Origin: Cyanophora paradoxa
Lineage: Eukaryota; Glaucocystophyceae; Cyanophorales; Cyanophoraceae
Direction: 5' to 3'
DNA: 64,000 nt
NCBI GenBank assembly: GCA_004431415.1
Contig: QPMI01000416.1
Span: 1 to 64,000 of the forward strand
Below are positions 33,771-45,264 of the stretch, piece after piece. Position 1 is the first letter of the stretch. Every line of letters starts with the position of its first letter. The position numbers and the translations under genes are program-made. The notes below the pieces were generated by a model, which saw nothing but the letters and a program-made list of their open reading frames with translations, had not been told where the DNA came from and did no database searches.

Positions 33771-35548
33771 ATGTCGGGCAAGGTTCGCTCGCCCGCCTCG
33801 TGTTTGTCGCTGGCTGAGGGTCCCGGTGGTGTCGAAGTGGCCGTTGCCCGTCGGGCCGGCCGCCCCGCGCCTCCGGGATCCGACTCCGCCCGCCGGGCGC
33901 CACAGCTCGCGCCAGCGCCGGTTTTGATCCTAGTCTTACACTCGCGCGCAGATGGTGTGGTATCAGGTGAGCGCGGGGCCCGCCCGCGTGTTGTGACGTC
34001 TCGAGCTCCGAGGCTCGTCGCGGTGTTGCTGGGCGCTGGCTGACCTCGGGACCGCGCAGCCCTCGGGGAACGGGCGAGACGCGGCGGTGTTCATGGACCG
34101 TACGGTTCGCGCGCGAAGCCGCTGAGCGGGCCGCCGGGGCCGCGTGGGGCTGCGCACCGACGCCTGCCCGGCGCCGCTCGGCTCGCACGGACCCCACGCA
34201 CGCCTCGGCGTTCGGGCCTTAGCCCTCTGAGATCTCTCTAGCGAGCTCGCGGCGCGGTCACCATCCGCAAGGCTCGAAGCTAGAGCGACTCGGCGAGTGC
34301 GGCAGCGCGGCCAGCTGGCGAGCAGCGCTTGGCATCACGACAGCCGGGCCGGCCGCCGGCCGGGCGCACCCGGCGGCCCAGCCGCAGACTGGCTCCCTCA
34401 GCTTAGCTTTGCGGCGCCCTTAGCTTCGGCGCAGGCCAGCGCCCAAGGCCTCTCACCACACCTGCGGCACGGGCCGGGCCCGGGGTCTAGCAGCGCCGCT
34501 AGCTCTGCTCTCCCCTTGAACTTAATTAAGCTTCAGCTTCGAGCCGCGACCGTGAGCTCGAACCCTGCGGCTAACGGGGGGCCCGGCCCGGTCCCGCCCG
34601 CAGGTCAGAAACGGCCACCTCGACTACGTACCCCACGTTCGCGCCACCGGCGGCTCGGTCGCGGTCGGGGTCGGCGGCCTCGTGCGTATCGTACCCCCCT
34701 GCGGCGCACGCGTACCCCAACGTGTTCTCCCCACCCCGCAGAAGTACGGCAGTACCCTCTCCGAGACGTACACGAAGCGGGTCGAGTCCAGGCAGGGCCG
34801 GGTAGGCGCCGGAGCTCGAGAAAGGTCCCGCCCCGAAATCGAACCCGCACCCGCCAGGTCTCGAAAGAGATACCCGAGTACACCTCCGCATACAGGAAGA
34901 TCGGGGAAACGGTGAAACAGCGTACCCTCCTCCCCCTTCCCCATTCCCGACAAGATCCGACGTACCCCTCTTCTCGCCCCTGAACGCAGAACGATCTGTA
35001 CAACTACAAGGACCAGATCAAGGTCGGGCTGTACACCTGGCCGGGGTACAGGCTCAACGGCGAGCGGATCCGGACAGCCCCGGCCGCGATTGGGCGTCTT
35101 CCGCCCGGTACCCTCCCCGGCCGTCTTGTACCCGAGCTGGCAACGCGCATGGGGGCCGTGGACCGGTCACCCGCCAACGAACGGCGCCTCGCCCCCCGTA
35201 ACTTCCCCCCACCCACTTCCCCATCCCGTACCCCCACGCCCCCCTCCTGATCCCTTCTCTTCAGATGGCGGCCTCTTTACGCAGCTGAAGACCCCCAACG
35301 CGCCCCCGGAGAAGCTGTACGGCCTTCAGGGGGTACGCGATTCTACTGCGTTCTCCCTAACCCCCTCCTCTCCCCCCCCCCCCTGCCCCCCCTTCCTCGT
35401 CCCTAAGCGATTCTACGATTCTACCGCCTCGTGCTCTACCGGAGACCCGCTCGCTCGCTGACGGCTTCGAGCTCGCCCGCCCGCCCGCCTTCAGATGATG
35501 GACCCCCGCAAGTACGAGGACCGCCACTCCGGCATGATCTTCTCCTGA
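33771..35548 (+). CDS. Small eight-exon protein of unknown function
   Basis: Eight exons join in phase: 33771-33782, 33952-33966, 34604-34627, 34742-34801, 34858-34911, 34990-35107, 35265-35332 and 35495-35548. The product is about 135 residues. It starts M-S-G-K-M-V-W-Y-Q and is rich in Tyr and Lys, with K-Y-G-S-T-L-S-E-T-Y, E-Y-T-S-A-Y-R-K and D-L-Y-N-Y-K-D-Q. It ends M-M-D-P-R-K-Y-E-D-R-H-S-G-M-I-F-S-stop. Exons 1 and 2 are only 12 and 15 bp. The second intron is long (about 640 bp), and several introns begin GTACCC. There is no signal peptide, membrane segment or familiar domain. Many small Tyr-rich proteins of this style are axonemal or mitochondrial, but I do not recognise this one. The gene is divergent from the kinase and convergent with the SET gene. 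Confidence 0.6.
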
Positions 35549-35956
35549 GTCCCGAGCAACCCCGCCGCCGCCGCTCGTTCGCGGCGGGGCCAGCCGGTCG
35601 GCGAGATTTTTGAGTCTCCTCCTGGCGTTCACGGTTTTCATGCAGTAGTCACTGAGTGATCGGCCTTTGGGCCCGGCCCACGCCCTGGGCCCTGCCTTCC
35701 GCCGCTTTTTCCTCCCTTGAAATCTAGAGCTTTTTCGGTCCTAAACCTGAAATCCCGCCCCCATGGCCATGCGCCGGCGCTCCGCCCCGCCGCTGCAGCT
35801 GTGGCCGAACCCCGCCCGCCCGTCTCCACAATTGTCCATTCTGCTGTTGTTTGTACTGCTTTTTTAGTTGCCCCTGTATGATATCGATATTGAAACAGAA
35901 TTCGATCGCGATCCCGACGCTGCGGCGGGCGGGCGGGCCGTGCGGTAACCCCCTAG
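35549..35956. other. Convergent intergenic region
   Basis: A short gap between the 3' ends of the small plus-strand gene and the SET-domain gene. I see only GC-rich and pyrimidine-rich sequence, with no gene or recognisable signal. Confidence 0.5.
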
Positions 35957-38900
35957 CTATTTCGGGGTACCGGTGGCCCCGGAGACCAGCCGCAGGTTGT
36001 GGCGAACGTTCTTCGCCTCCTTGGAGCCCTTCCCGTACTCCACCTCCAGCTGGGGGGTACGGGATCGGATCCGGACCGAAGGGGAGGGGGTACGCATAAA
36101 ATCAGGAGGGTACCTGATCCAGGAGCTCCGCGAAGACGGCGGTGGCGGTTTCGGAGTCCCCGAGCTGGATGAATGCCCCATCAGAGGGGCGGGCGGGGTA
36201 CAGGAAAGCTCGGCAGGCTCAGGTGAGGACCTTCCAGAGCGCGGTGGCGACGGAGCTCATGAGGGGACCCAGATACTCGCGGGCGCGGAGCCCCGCCCGC
36301 CCCGAGAGCCACGCGGTCAACTTCTCGAAGTCGCGCTGCGGGGGGTACGCGGTTAAGAAATCGGGCGGGGCGCCGGGGTACGGCTTTTCTCGGCGCGCCT
36401 TCAGACCGGTCCTGACGCGCGCGGCCTCGGGTCCTGTACAGGGTACAGGATCGTCAGCCGAGGCGGGGAACCCAAAAAGGTGAAAGGAAAACAAGATGGA
36501 AATGCGTACGTACCCGGAAGCGCGGAGGGGGACTGGACGATCCGGTCCGCCCTCGCTTCGAGCTCGGTCGCGAGGAGTTTTACGGTAGTCCTGCACGCAG
36601 GAGGGGGAAGGAGGGGAGAGGGGTTCGGAACGGAGGAGGAGGGGCGGGGTGAAGCTGCGGAGAATGGGTACCAGTGGTCGGGGCCCAGAACGGTGACGTA
36701 CTCCCGGTACAGCATCTGGGTGTACGGATGCGCGGAGTCAGGGAAAGGGGTTAGGCGGATCCCAGGGGGAGGGGTACGCGCCTTCATGACGCGGGTGGAC
36801 TCGTCGGGGTGCATGGAAGCGGCGCCCTGGGGGTACGGTGTAAGCGCTCGTTACCCGGTACCCGGGAGGGGGGGAAGAGAAACGGGGGTACATGCGCCGC
36901 GTTGCTCGCGACCAGTTCCATCTCCGCCTCGTCTGCGGATGGGGGGGGGGGGGGGGGGGGGGGGGGGGAGGAAGTGTCAAGAATGGCGCGGCTAAGGCGC
37001 GGCTTAGGCCGCGGCCGCGAGGGAGGGCGCAGGGGGTCCGGGGCGGGCGGGGGGGCGGGGGGGCGGGCGCACTGCGGGTGAGGCCCATCTCGTCGTTTTT
37101 GAAGGACTTGCCGCACGCCCCGCACGCCCAGATGTCCTGCCAACGCCCGCGTCGGCCGAGGAGGAGGAGGAGGAGGAGGAGGAGGCCGGGAGGCTCGAGG
37201 CGGAGATCCTTCGAAAGGGGGGGTACGCGCACGTGGGCGCCGGCGTCCTCGCGTGCGGGGTCGGCGTGGGCTAGGACGGCGGCCCTGGCGCCAAGCGCGT
37301 ACTCCGGCTTCAGCTCCCCCTGTGTGTGTGGGGGGGGCGGTACTTCAGGAAGGAGGAGGCGGGGGGGTGGGGAGGGGGGGGAGGGGGGTACCTTCTCGTT
37401 GCGGCAACCTTCGTTGCAGACGGGACACGGGAGCGCGCGGAGAGTGTCGACGCGGCTGCGGGTCGGGTCGGGAGGGGGAGGAGGGGAGGTCAGGGGGACA
37501 GGAGGAGAGCGACGCGGGGGGAGGGGTCGGGGGAGGGGGGGGGGGGTACCTGCAGCGGGGGCAGCGGCAGGTGAAGCGCTTGGTCCCTTCCAGCGTGAGC
37601 CGCCGCATCCGCGTCGACACCCAGTCCAGCTGCGGAAGGCCGGGGGAGGAGCTTAAGGCCAGAGGCTTAAGAAAGTTAGGTTAAAAGTTAAGGAGTTGGA
37701 AAGACGGCTGAAGTTTGAAGAAAGAAAGAAAGAAAGTTGAAGAAAGAAAGGAAGGAGTTAGGTTAAGAAAGTTTGAAGCGAGGAGTTGGAAAGACGGCTG
37801 AGTTCGATTGAATCAAGAGACGCCGCTGAAAGTTTAAGCATATTTGAGGTCCGGTCTAAGGGAGCAGAGGCTTCATCCAGACCTGAATCTAATCTAATCT
37901 TCCAGGGCTCTAAGGTTAAATAAAGCCTAATCTAGACTAATCTAATTTGGTGCGGACCTGCCCGAGGTAGGAGGCGGTGAGCATCTCGCCCTCGGCGATG
38001 GGCCGCAGCGCGCGGAACTCGAGCCGGTCCTCGACAGAGTGGAACACCGTGTTCGGCTGCGAGCTTAAGGTTAAAAGCTTGAATTCTAAGGCTGGCGGGC
38101 GGGACGGGGAGGGCGGGGGAGGCGTCAGGCAAGAGGAAGGAGAAAGGAAGGAAGGGTGGGGCGGGGCGGGGTGGGTTGAGGGACGGCGGCGTTCGTCAGC
38201 CGGGTGGATAGAGGGGGTACGGTGGCGGGCGGGCGGGGGGATCGCCCGCTTGAGCCAAGCCAATACAGCGGTGGGCGATCCTCTGGCGCTACAGGAAGCC
38301 TTTGGCGGTGGGCGGGGCAGGGCTGGTGGGGTGGGGGAGGCGTCGGGCAAGAGGAACGGGAAGGAAAGAACGGTGGGGTGGGGCGGGGCGGTGGAGGGAC
38401 GTCAGCAGGCTGCGGTGGAGGGCCCGTATTGGCTTGGCTCCCGTCGAGACGCGGGGCCGTCGGGGGGGTACGGTGGCCAAGCCAACGACTGCCAGCGGCT
38501 GGATGGATGCTACCATCCCACTACCTAGAGGGGTCGGGGGCATGGACGGAAAGGGGCGGTACGGTGGCCGGCGTCGCTAGCTAGCTAGCTAGCTAGAGCG
38601 GACGGGGGGCTGAGGTGGGATGGGGTACGCGGCACCTCGCAGGAGTGGGCCAGCTTGGCGCCCAGCTCGAAGAGCCCCATGCCCGCCTGAAGGGGGGGGG
38701 GGGGGGGGGGGGGGGGGATTGGAAGGCGAGGCAGGGTACAGGATCCCCGGCCCGGGTGGGGAGGGGTAGGGGGTTGGCGCACGTCGATCTCGTGGCAGTT
38801 CACTATGGAGGGGGGTGCGGGGCGCGTGAGCGAGAGGGGGGATGCGGTTCGGGGGGTACAACGCACTGTCGAAGACGCCGAGGACGCGGTGGAGCGTGTC

Positions 38901-39584
38901 CAGCTCGTATTCCTTACCCCTCTTGTGCTGCGGGGGAGGGGGTACAGTGAGCGAAGGGGATGCGAGGGTCGCACGGCTGGCTCCCGGGGCGCGGGCGGGG
39001 GCGCGGGCGCGGGCGCGCCTTGTTCCGGAAGACCTCTGATGGCGCGGCCGGCGCGTGAGCGAATGTGGGGGGAGGAAGAGCGGGAGGGGTACCGGCGATC
39101 TTGCGGGCGTCCTGCACGACCTCGTCGTCCAGAGTCGTGTAGTCGGCGGGGCACCACATGGCGAGGACGCGGCGCTGGACGTCGGGGCTGGAGGCGACGA
39201 ACGCGCTCAGGCGACCCAGCTCCATGTCGAGCGTCTCCCGCGGCCGGCCCTGTCGCCCGCCCGCCCGCGGCGTCGGCCGCGGCCGCGGCCAGCAGCTCCT
39301 GTACGCGCGGGCGGCGCCGGCGCACCTCGCTCTGGGAGAGCGCGGCCATCGCAGCCTGTGACAGCGAACTCGGAACGTCCCTCGCAATGATCAGCGGGCG
39401 CTCGGACAGGACCTGCGGGTGGCTCAGCTGGCAGGCGGGAGCGCGTTCGAGGCCGGTACAGCGGGGCGCGCGCCAGCTCTCCACGGGCCAGCGCCCGCTT
39501 CGCGAATGCAGCCTCGCCATACTCCTCCGTGGCGCGCACGTCCACGGCGTCCGCTTTCGCGTTCGAGAACCGGGTCGAAGCCAT
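35957..39584 (-). CDS. SET-domain protein, SMYD-like lysine methyltransferase (multi-exon)
   Basis: The ATG at 39584 begins M-A-S-T-R-F and leads into T-E-E-Y-G-E-A-A-F-A-K-R-A, the start of a split SET domain. A GC-donor intron (39473-39413) joins it to V-L-S-E-R-P-L-I-I-A-R-D-V-P (39412-39326). Later exons carry Y-E-L-D-T-L-H-R-V-L-G (about 38900), N-C-H-E-I-D-V (about 38795) and G-A-K-L-A-H-S-C (about 38650). The next has N-T-V-F-H-S-V-E-D-R and G-E-M-L-T-A-S-Y-L-G (about 38040-37965), the SAM-binding and catalytic Tyr region. A Cys-rich post-SET segment follows: F-T-C-R-C-P-R-C (about 37565), C-P-V-C-N-E-G-C (about 37415) and W-A-C-G-A-C-G-K (about 37120). The C-terminus is helical, with Y-R-E-Y-V-T-V-L-G-P-D-H-W as in the TPR-like SMYD tail, ending G-T-P-K-stop at 35957. 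It would methylate lysine on histones or other proteins. I did not identify a separate MYND finger. Confidence 0.75.
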
Positions 39585-39732
39585 CGCGCCCGCGTCTCGA
39601 TGCGGTGAGGCCGCGAGCTTTAGCTAGGGGAACCGCGCCTGGTACCGCCCGCTTCGCGCAAGTCCGACCCGGCTCGCGGGGGGTACGCTTCGGATCAGGC
39701 GCCAAGAGTCGAGCAGCAGATCGGCCGGAGCC
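39585..39732. promoter_or_regulatory. 148-bp bidirectional promoter between SET gene and dihydroxyacetone kinase
   Basis: The two ATGs face away from each other with only 148 bp between them, so both promoters and both 5' UTRs must fit here. The sequence is GC-rich with CGCG-containing blocks and no obvious TATA box. Confidence 0.6.
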
Positions 39733-41141
39733 ATGAAGAAGCTCATCAACGATCCGCTCAATGTCGTCGAGAACATGCTGGATGGACTCGTCTCGTGCAC
39801 GGTGCGGCCTGCGCTCGCAGCGCTCAAACGCGTGAACCAAGCGCTGACTCCGAGTACGTCAGCCGACGCTGGCCCGCCTGCAAGGATTCTCGGTGGTCGT
39901 TCGTTCGGACTACCTCGCCGCCCGTGACGCGCGCGTCGCCCTCATCTCGGGCGGCGGTAGCGGCCACGAACCGAGCCACGCAGGCAAGGCGGCGCCGGAC
40001 GGACGTGTCGTGCCATGCCAACTCATGCTCGCGCAGGCTTCGTCGGACGCGGCGCCCTGAGCGCCGCGGTGCTCGGCAATGTCTTCACCAGCCCGGACGT
40101 CGACACGATCTACGCAGCCATCCGAGCGGTGACGGGCCCGATGGGCTGCCTCCTCATCGGTGCGGCCGCGCCGCGCGCGCGTCTGCGGCTCGGCCCGTCC
40201 GGACCAGACGCGAAGCCGACCCGACACGCAGTGAAGAACTACACGGGGGACCGCCTGAACTTCGGCCTGGCTGCCGAGCTCGCGCGGGCGGACGGGCTCC
40301 AGGTCGAGGTCGTCTCGGTACGCGCGCGCCTGCGCGGCCGAGCGCGCCGCGCCTCACCGGCGCTTACGGCGCCGGCCTTCCCGCAGGTCGCCGACGACAC
40401 CGCGCTCGAGAACCCGGCGGTGGGCCAGCGCGGCATCGCGGGGACGGTCCTCGTCCACAAGATCGCCGGCGCGGCCGCCGAGGGCGGCGCGGACCTCGCG
40501 ACCGTCGCGAAAGTCGCGCGCGGCGTCGCGGAGAACGTCGCCTCCATGGGGTACCCTCCTTTCCCTCGTACTCGCCTCTCGAACTTATGATCACGCCCGG
40601 CCCAGCGTGGGCCTCTCCGGCTGCACGATCCCCGCCGTGGGCAAGCCCAACTTCACGCTCGCCGAGGACGAGGTGGAGATGGGCCTCGGCATCCACGGCG
40701 AGCCGGGCCGCGAGCGCCTCAAGGGCGGCATTCCCTCCGCCTCGGCCGTCGCCCAGCGGCTGCTGGACCGCGCCGCCTCCGTCCGCTACGGGTCGCCCGA
40801 GGGCCTGGCCGGCAGGCGGCTCGTCCTGCTCGTCAACAACCTGGGGGGTACCAGCATCATGGAGGCGCGTACCCCCCTCCGCTCCTCCCCCTGTTTTGAT
40901 CCGGTCCCTTCGTAAACTCTTCTAAGCTTTGCTTTATCCCTTTACGATTCCATTCTCGATCGCCGTTCTTGAACGTTCTTAGATTAAGATTCTATCCTTC
41001 GATCGCCGCACTGAGACTTCGCCCGGCAGCTGTTCGTGGTGGCGGGGGCGGCGAGGCGGCACCTGGAGGCCAAGGGCGCCGTCGTCGAGCGCTGCCTCGT
41101 CGGCTCCTTCATGACCGCCATGGAGGTGGGTGGCTGGCGCA

Positions 41142-41172
<31 letters not shown>

Positions 41173-42928
41173 ACCCCAAGCTTTGCATGACCGCCCATGA
41201 CCCCCCCACCCCCAAGCTTTGCATGACAGCTTTGCAAGCTTTGCTCTTTCAAGCTTCGCTAGAACCCCCTTAGAAGAAGCCTTAGAAGAAGAGAAGAAGA
41301 AGCCATAGCCTAAGGTGGCTTAGGGTCTGAGATAGCCATGGAGGTGAGATAGCCTAAGGTGGCTTAGGGTCTTAACTCTTTAAGTACCCCCCCCTCCCCC
41401 CCGGCCGTCTTCCTCGTTCTTCTACCTCCCCCCCTCCCCCTACCCCCGAGTCGCTCAGACGGCGCCCAGATGGCCGGCGTGTCGCTCTCGTTCCTCGCCG
41501 TCGACGATGCGACTCTGGCGCGCATCGACGCGCCGACCGAGGCGAGCGCGGGCCCGGCCCGGCCCCTATCGCACTCTTCTAGATTTAGGCTGAGGCGAGA
41601 ACTCCCGCGCAGGCCCCCGCGTGGCCGCGGGTCGCCCCGTTCTCTGTCGCCGCGCACCGGCCGGAGGCGCGGCCCCCGCACCTCGCCCAGCCGGCGGCGG
41701 CCGACGCCCTCGCCCCTCCGCGCCCGCTCGGCCCCGTCGGTGAGCCGCCGCCTCAGGCCGCCCGCCCGCCTTCTGTTCTTTCTAATCTTTCTCCGCTCAG
41801 GGCTGCTCCTGGCGCGCTGCATCGGGAAGGTCTGCGGCGCCGCCCTCGAGGCGACCGAGTCCCTCAACGCGCTGGACGCCGCCGTCGGAGACGGCGACAT
41901 GGTACCCCCACTTATTCACCCCCCCCCTCCTCCGCCGGGGTACGGGGCTCGCATAACGTTCCGGGGGGCGGGGGTACAGGGCATGAACATCCGCAATGGC
42001 GCCGAGGCAGTCATGCGCTCCCTCCCCGGCCCCGACGGCCACCCCCGCGTCAGTACCCCCCTCCATTTCGCCCCCCCCCCACCCCACCTCTTTCGACTCA
42101 CCCCTTTCTGTCCACAGGAGCGGCGCGCGAGCGACGCGGAGGCGAAACCCCCTGGCCGCTCCGCCTCGCCGGCGCGGCGGCCCTCCGTCTCCGCTGTAGC
42201 CCCCCTCCCCGCCGACGACCCCGTCAAGTAGGCGTACCCCCCCTTGCTTCGGGATGCCCTTCCGACCTCCGCAACTTCGTTCGCAGGTGCATGGCCCATG
42301 TCGCCGGGCTGCTGCGGCACAGCGTGGGGGGTACATCCGGCCCCCTCTACGCCGTTTTCTTCCTCCGCCTCTCGTCGGCCCTCGCGGCCGCCCAGCAGCG
42401 CGGCGCCTCCGCCCTTGACCCCCACGCCTGGGCCGAGGTCCGTCCAGTTACAAGCGGCTATTTTTAGCCGCGGCTCACCTGAGCCGCTTCGTTCGCAGGC
42501 CTTCCGGGCGGGCGTGGAGGGGGTCATGGCGCTAGGCGGCGCTTCGGCCGGCGACCGCACCGCAGTGGACGCCCTCCTGCCGGCCGCCGCGTGCGACCCT
42601 ACCCCCCGCGTTCTATTTATAGCCGAGCGAGCGACGGTGCAGCCCTTGATTTTATTTTCGCCGCAGGGCCCTTCAGGATGCTATCGCGCGGAAGGAGGGC
42701 GGCGGCGCGGCGCTCGCGGCGGCTGCGGCCGCCGCCGAGGCCGGGGCGGAGAAGACGAAGGGGATGGTACCCCGGCGGGGCCGGGCGAGCTACGTGGGGG
42801 CGCGGGCGGCGGGGCACGCCGACCCGGGGGCGGTGGCGGCGGGGGTACTGCTGCGCGCCCTCGCGGGGGCCGTGGAGAGCCACGGGCAGACGGAGACGTC
42901 CCGCTTCCTCTCACCCGGCATGCTCTAG
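39733..42928 (+). CDS. DAK: Dihydroxyacetone kinase, DhaK-DhaL fusion (multi-exon)
   Basis: ATP-dependent phosphorylation of dihydroxyacetone to dihydroxyacetone phosphate, probably in the cytosol. The start M-K-K-L-I-N-D-P is typical. Exons joined in phase give [56 protein letters not shown], and G-L-G-I-H-G-E-P-G with the His that binds the substrate covalently (about 40695). N-N-L-G-G-T-S closes the DhaK core. After 41470 M-A-G-V-S-L-S-F-L leads to Dha[10 protein letters not shown] (Mg-ATP-binding Asp residues, about 41890), G-G-T-S-G-P-L-Y (about 42328), [11 protein letters not shown] (about 42560) and [17 protein letters not shown] (about 42800). It ends with TAG at 42926. All key residues are present. 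Introns mix GT and GC donors (GC after H-A-G and after S-I-M-E). Intron 41103-41469 contains a C homopolymer of about 30. Confidence 0.9.
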
Positions 42929-44545
42929 ATCAAATTCTAGGTCCAGCTAGAGCCGGGCCCGATTTCGTAATCGATATCGCAGTCGAAATCGCACATGTAC
43001 GTATATACATGCGATCAAACGTTAACTAGTAAAAGGTCGGCACGGAGCTATAGCTAGTTAACGTTATAAATAAGAGCGCTAGCCTCGCGGAATGGATGCC
43101 TCTATATATCTCATCTCCCATGATCATGAGCTCCTCTATATATAGCTAGATCTTTTGAGAGCTCGCTGAATTTGAATCCTCTAGCAAGCTCTAGCGCGAG
43201 GGGCCTACAGCTACAAATATGGGCAAGCTAAGGCCTACATATATATAGGGAAACTTCGAATTCACAAAATTGTTGTAAGATCGAGGAGAATATGCATGTT
43301 GACCGTTCGCGGTTGGGCCGAAATGCCCGACCCTTCGTGGTTGGGCCGAAATGCCCGACATCAAAACCGGGTTAAAGCTTAAGCTTGGGGCAGTCAACAG
43401 CGCCAACTTCGGATCGAAATTCACCCAGGTGCGCGACCGACGCGCCCAAGCGCTAGCGCCGCCGCCATCGCTTCGGGGCGCCTGAATTCGCGCGTGGCCG
43501 GTGCTCGCCCAGGCTCCGGATCCATTTCTCGCCGAAAGCTAGGTGCGAAGCCCTCGCTGCAAACTAAATTCCATCTTTCGTCGACGCCGCGCCCCCCGCG
43601 CGCCACGAACAGCGCGCGCATCGCCTCCTGACGTTCTTTCGCGCCTCGGCGCGCGCCGCAGCACGCGAAATGTCGTCGAAGACCATCATCCTGCTCGTCG
43701 TTGCCGTCCTCGCGCTCCTGGGCCTCGCCCAAGTCGCCCAGGCCTTCCCGTGCACCTCCGCCAACGCCGTGCACTGCGACAACACTGACAACAAATGCTG
43801 CCGGCCGAGTGCGTACGACCTTTCGACGCGCAGCGCGCGCGCGAGATCGATCGATATCGTTATTAATATTGCGCTCGCATGCGCGCCTAGGCTTTAATTT
43901 CGCGCGTATGCGCATGCCCAGCTCGCGCGCGCTAACTTCATTTTTCGCAGATGAGAGCTGCTGCCAGGGCTTCGACAACTACGCGAACACGATCCTCTGC
44001 TGCAACGATGATACCGAGCAATGCAAGATTACTGGGAACGGGCGCCCCCGCTGTCAGTCACACTGAGTGATCATGATCAAGAGGGCCTTGAGCCCTGCTC
44101 TCTGACCGCCGTCCCGCGCGCGGCTGCGCTCGAGAGCTCGTCCAAATCCATCGCGCTCCCATCGCAATTGACGCCCCTTCGATAGGGATGTAAATACGTC
44201 GAGCTTCGTGATCACGTAGGGCGATTCCATTGCGAAATAACTATTAATACGATTTTTCACTGCTTTCGCACGTGCACCGCGGGCCATTTTCGTAAACGCG
44301 CGCTTGCGCAGAGGCACTCGCGCATGCATGGGCATCATTTGCACGGGCTGTTAACATTTGATTTGTGGGGAGGCAGCGCGAGGGCTCGAATTCGAATTAA
44401 TATTCAGCCTATCGATCGCAAGCTCTAGCTATATAGCTAGATCTAGAATTCTAAACGTCGGCGCCCGGCGCCGACATTAATTTGCATTTTCGCGTTGCAG
44501 AATTTTCGCATTAATTATATAATATTGCAGGAATTTGCAGCACAT
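42632..44545 (+). repeat. Segmental duplication, copy 1
   Basis: Runs from the last intron/exon of the dihydroxyacetone kinase through the first Cys-rich gene. Copy 2 starts at 44731. The parts around the Cys-rich gene (about 43300-44400) are nearly identical to 44925-45980. The copy-1 promoter region also holds a tandem duplication of about 30 bp (GGTTGGGCCGAAATGCCCGA at 43312 and 43341) that is single in copy 2. Confidence 0.8.
43670..44066 (+). CDS. Small secreted cysteine-rich protein, copy 1
   Basis: Two exons (43670-43808 and 43951-44066) are joined by a GT-AG intron that splits a codon in the same place as in the paralogue at 45265. The product is about 84 residues. Residues 1-24 form a signal peptide with a Leu/Val/Ala core ending A-Q-A. 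The mature part has about ten cysteines, including three CC pairs (K-C-C-R-P, E-S-C-C-Q-G-F, T-I-L-C-C), and ends R-C-Q-S-H. Paired cysteines spaced like this recall granulin-type or toxin-like disulfide folds, but the match is only in pattern. Probably secreted and disulfide-bonded; role unknown. Upstream sequence is shared with copy 2, so regulation is likely similar. Confidence 0.75.
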
Positions 44546-44730
44546 GCAGGCGCTTGTCGCTCTTTGCGTTCTTTAAATTTAAAGAACGCAAAGAGCGGCA
44601 AGCAATGCCATGCCATGATGATGAGGCGCGGCAAGTTAAACAATCATCGGATTCAACGGCCGCGGGCCACGCACGGAGCCTCGGAGTCAGCCTAGGGTCA
44701 AGCTCCATGAACTACGAACTCGCGAATGAC
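44067..44730. other. Spacer between the duplicated copies
   Basis: 3' flank of copy 1, largely alignable to 45652-46110, with an AT-richer patch and a 52-bp palindrome. No gene seen. Confidence 0.55.
44552..44603. repeat. 52-bp near-perfect palindrome centred on TTTAAATTTAAA
   Basis: Arms of 26 bp meet between 44577 and 44578 with one mismatch (44557/44598). The inner part is GCGTTCTTTAAA and its complement. The corresponding place in copy 2 (after 'GCAGGCG', about 46101) lacks it, so it was gained in copy 1 or lost from copy 2 after the duplication. Confidence 0.85.
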
Positions 44731-44865
44731 GGCGCAGCCCATTTTTGCCGCAGGGTGCTTCAGGAGGCTACCGCGTGGAATTCGAAGGAGGGCGGCGGCG
44801 CGGCGCTCGCAGCGGGCTGCGGCCGCCGCCGATATGATCGAGGCGGGGGCGGAGAAGAGTTAATT
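44731..44865 (+). pseudogene. Remnant of the dihydroxyacetone kinase last-exon junction
   Basis: This matches 42632-42766: intron end GCCGCAG, then the exon (GAGGGCGGCGGCGCGGCGCT and following) up to GGGGCGGAGAAGA. It diverges there and soon reaches a TAA. Small indels break the frame. It marks the left end of duplication copy 2 and cannot encode a kinase. Confidence 0.8.
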
Positions 44866-45264
44866 TTAGGGGAACTCTACAAAATTGTTTTAAGAGCTCG
44901 AGCTCGAGGGAAATATGCATGATGACCCTTCGTGGTTGGGCCGAAATGCCCGACATCAAAACCGGGTTGAAGCTTAAGCTTGGGGCACTCAACAGCGCCA
45001 ACTTCGGATCGAAATTCACCCAGGTGCGCGACCGAAGCGCCCAAGCGCTAGCGCCGCCGCCATCGCTTCGGGGCGCCTGAATTCGCGCGTGGCCGGTGCT
45101 CGCCCAGGCTCCGGATCCATTTCTCGCCGAAAGCTAGGTGCGAAGCCCTCGCTGCAAACTAAATTCCATCTTTCGTCGACGCCGCGCCCCCCGCGCGCCA
45201 CGAACAGCGCGCGCATCGCCTCCTGACGTTCTTTCGCGCCTCGGCGCGCGCCGCAGCACGCGAA

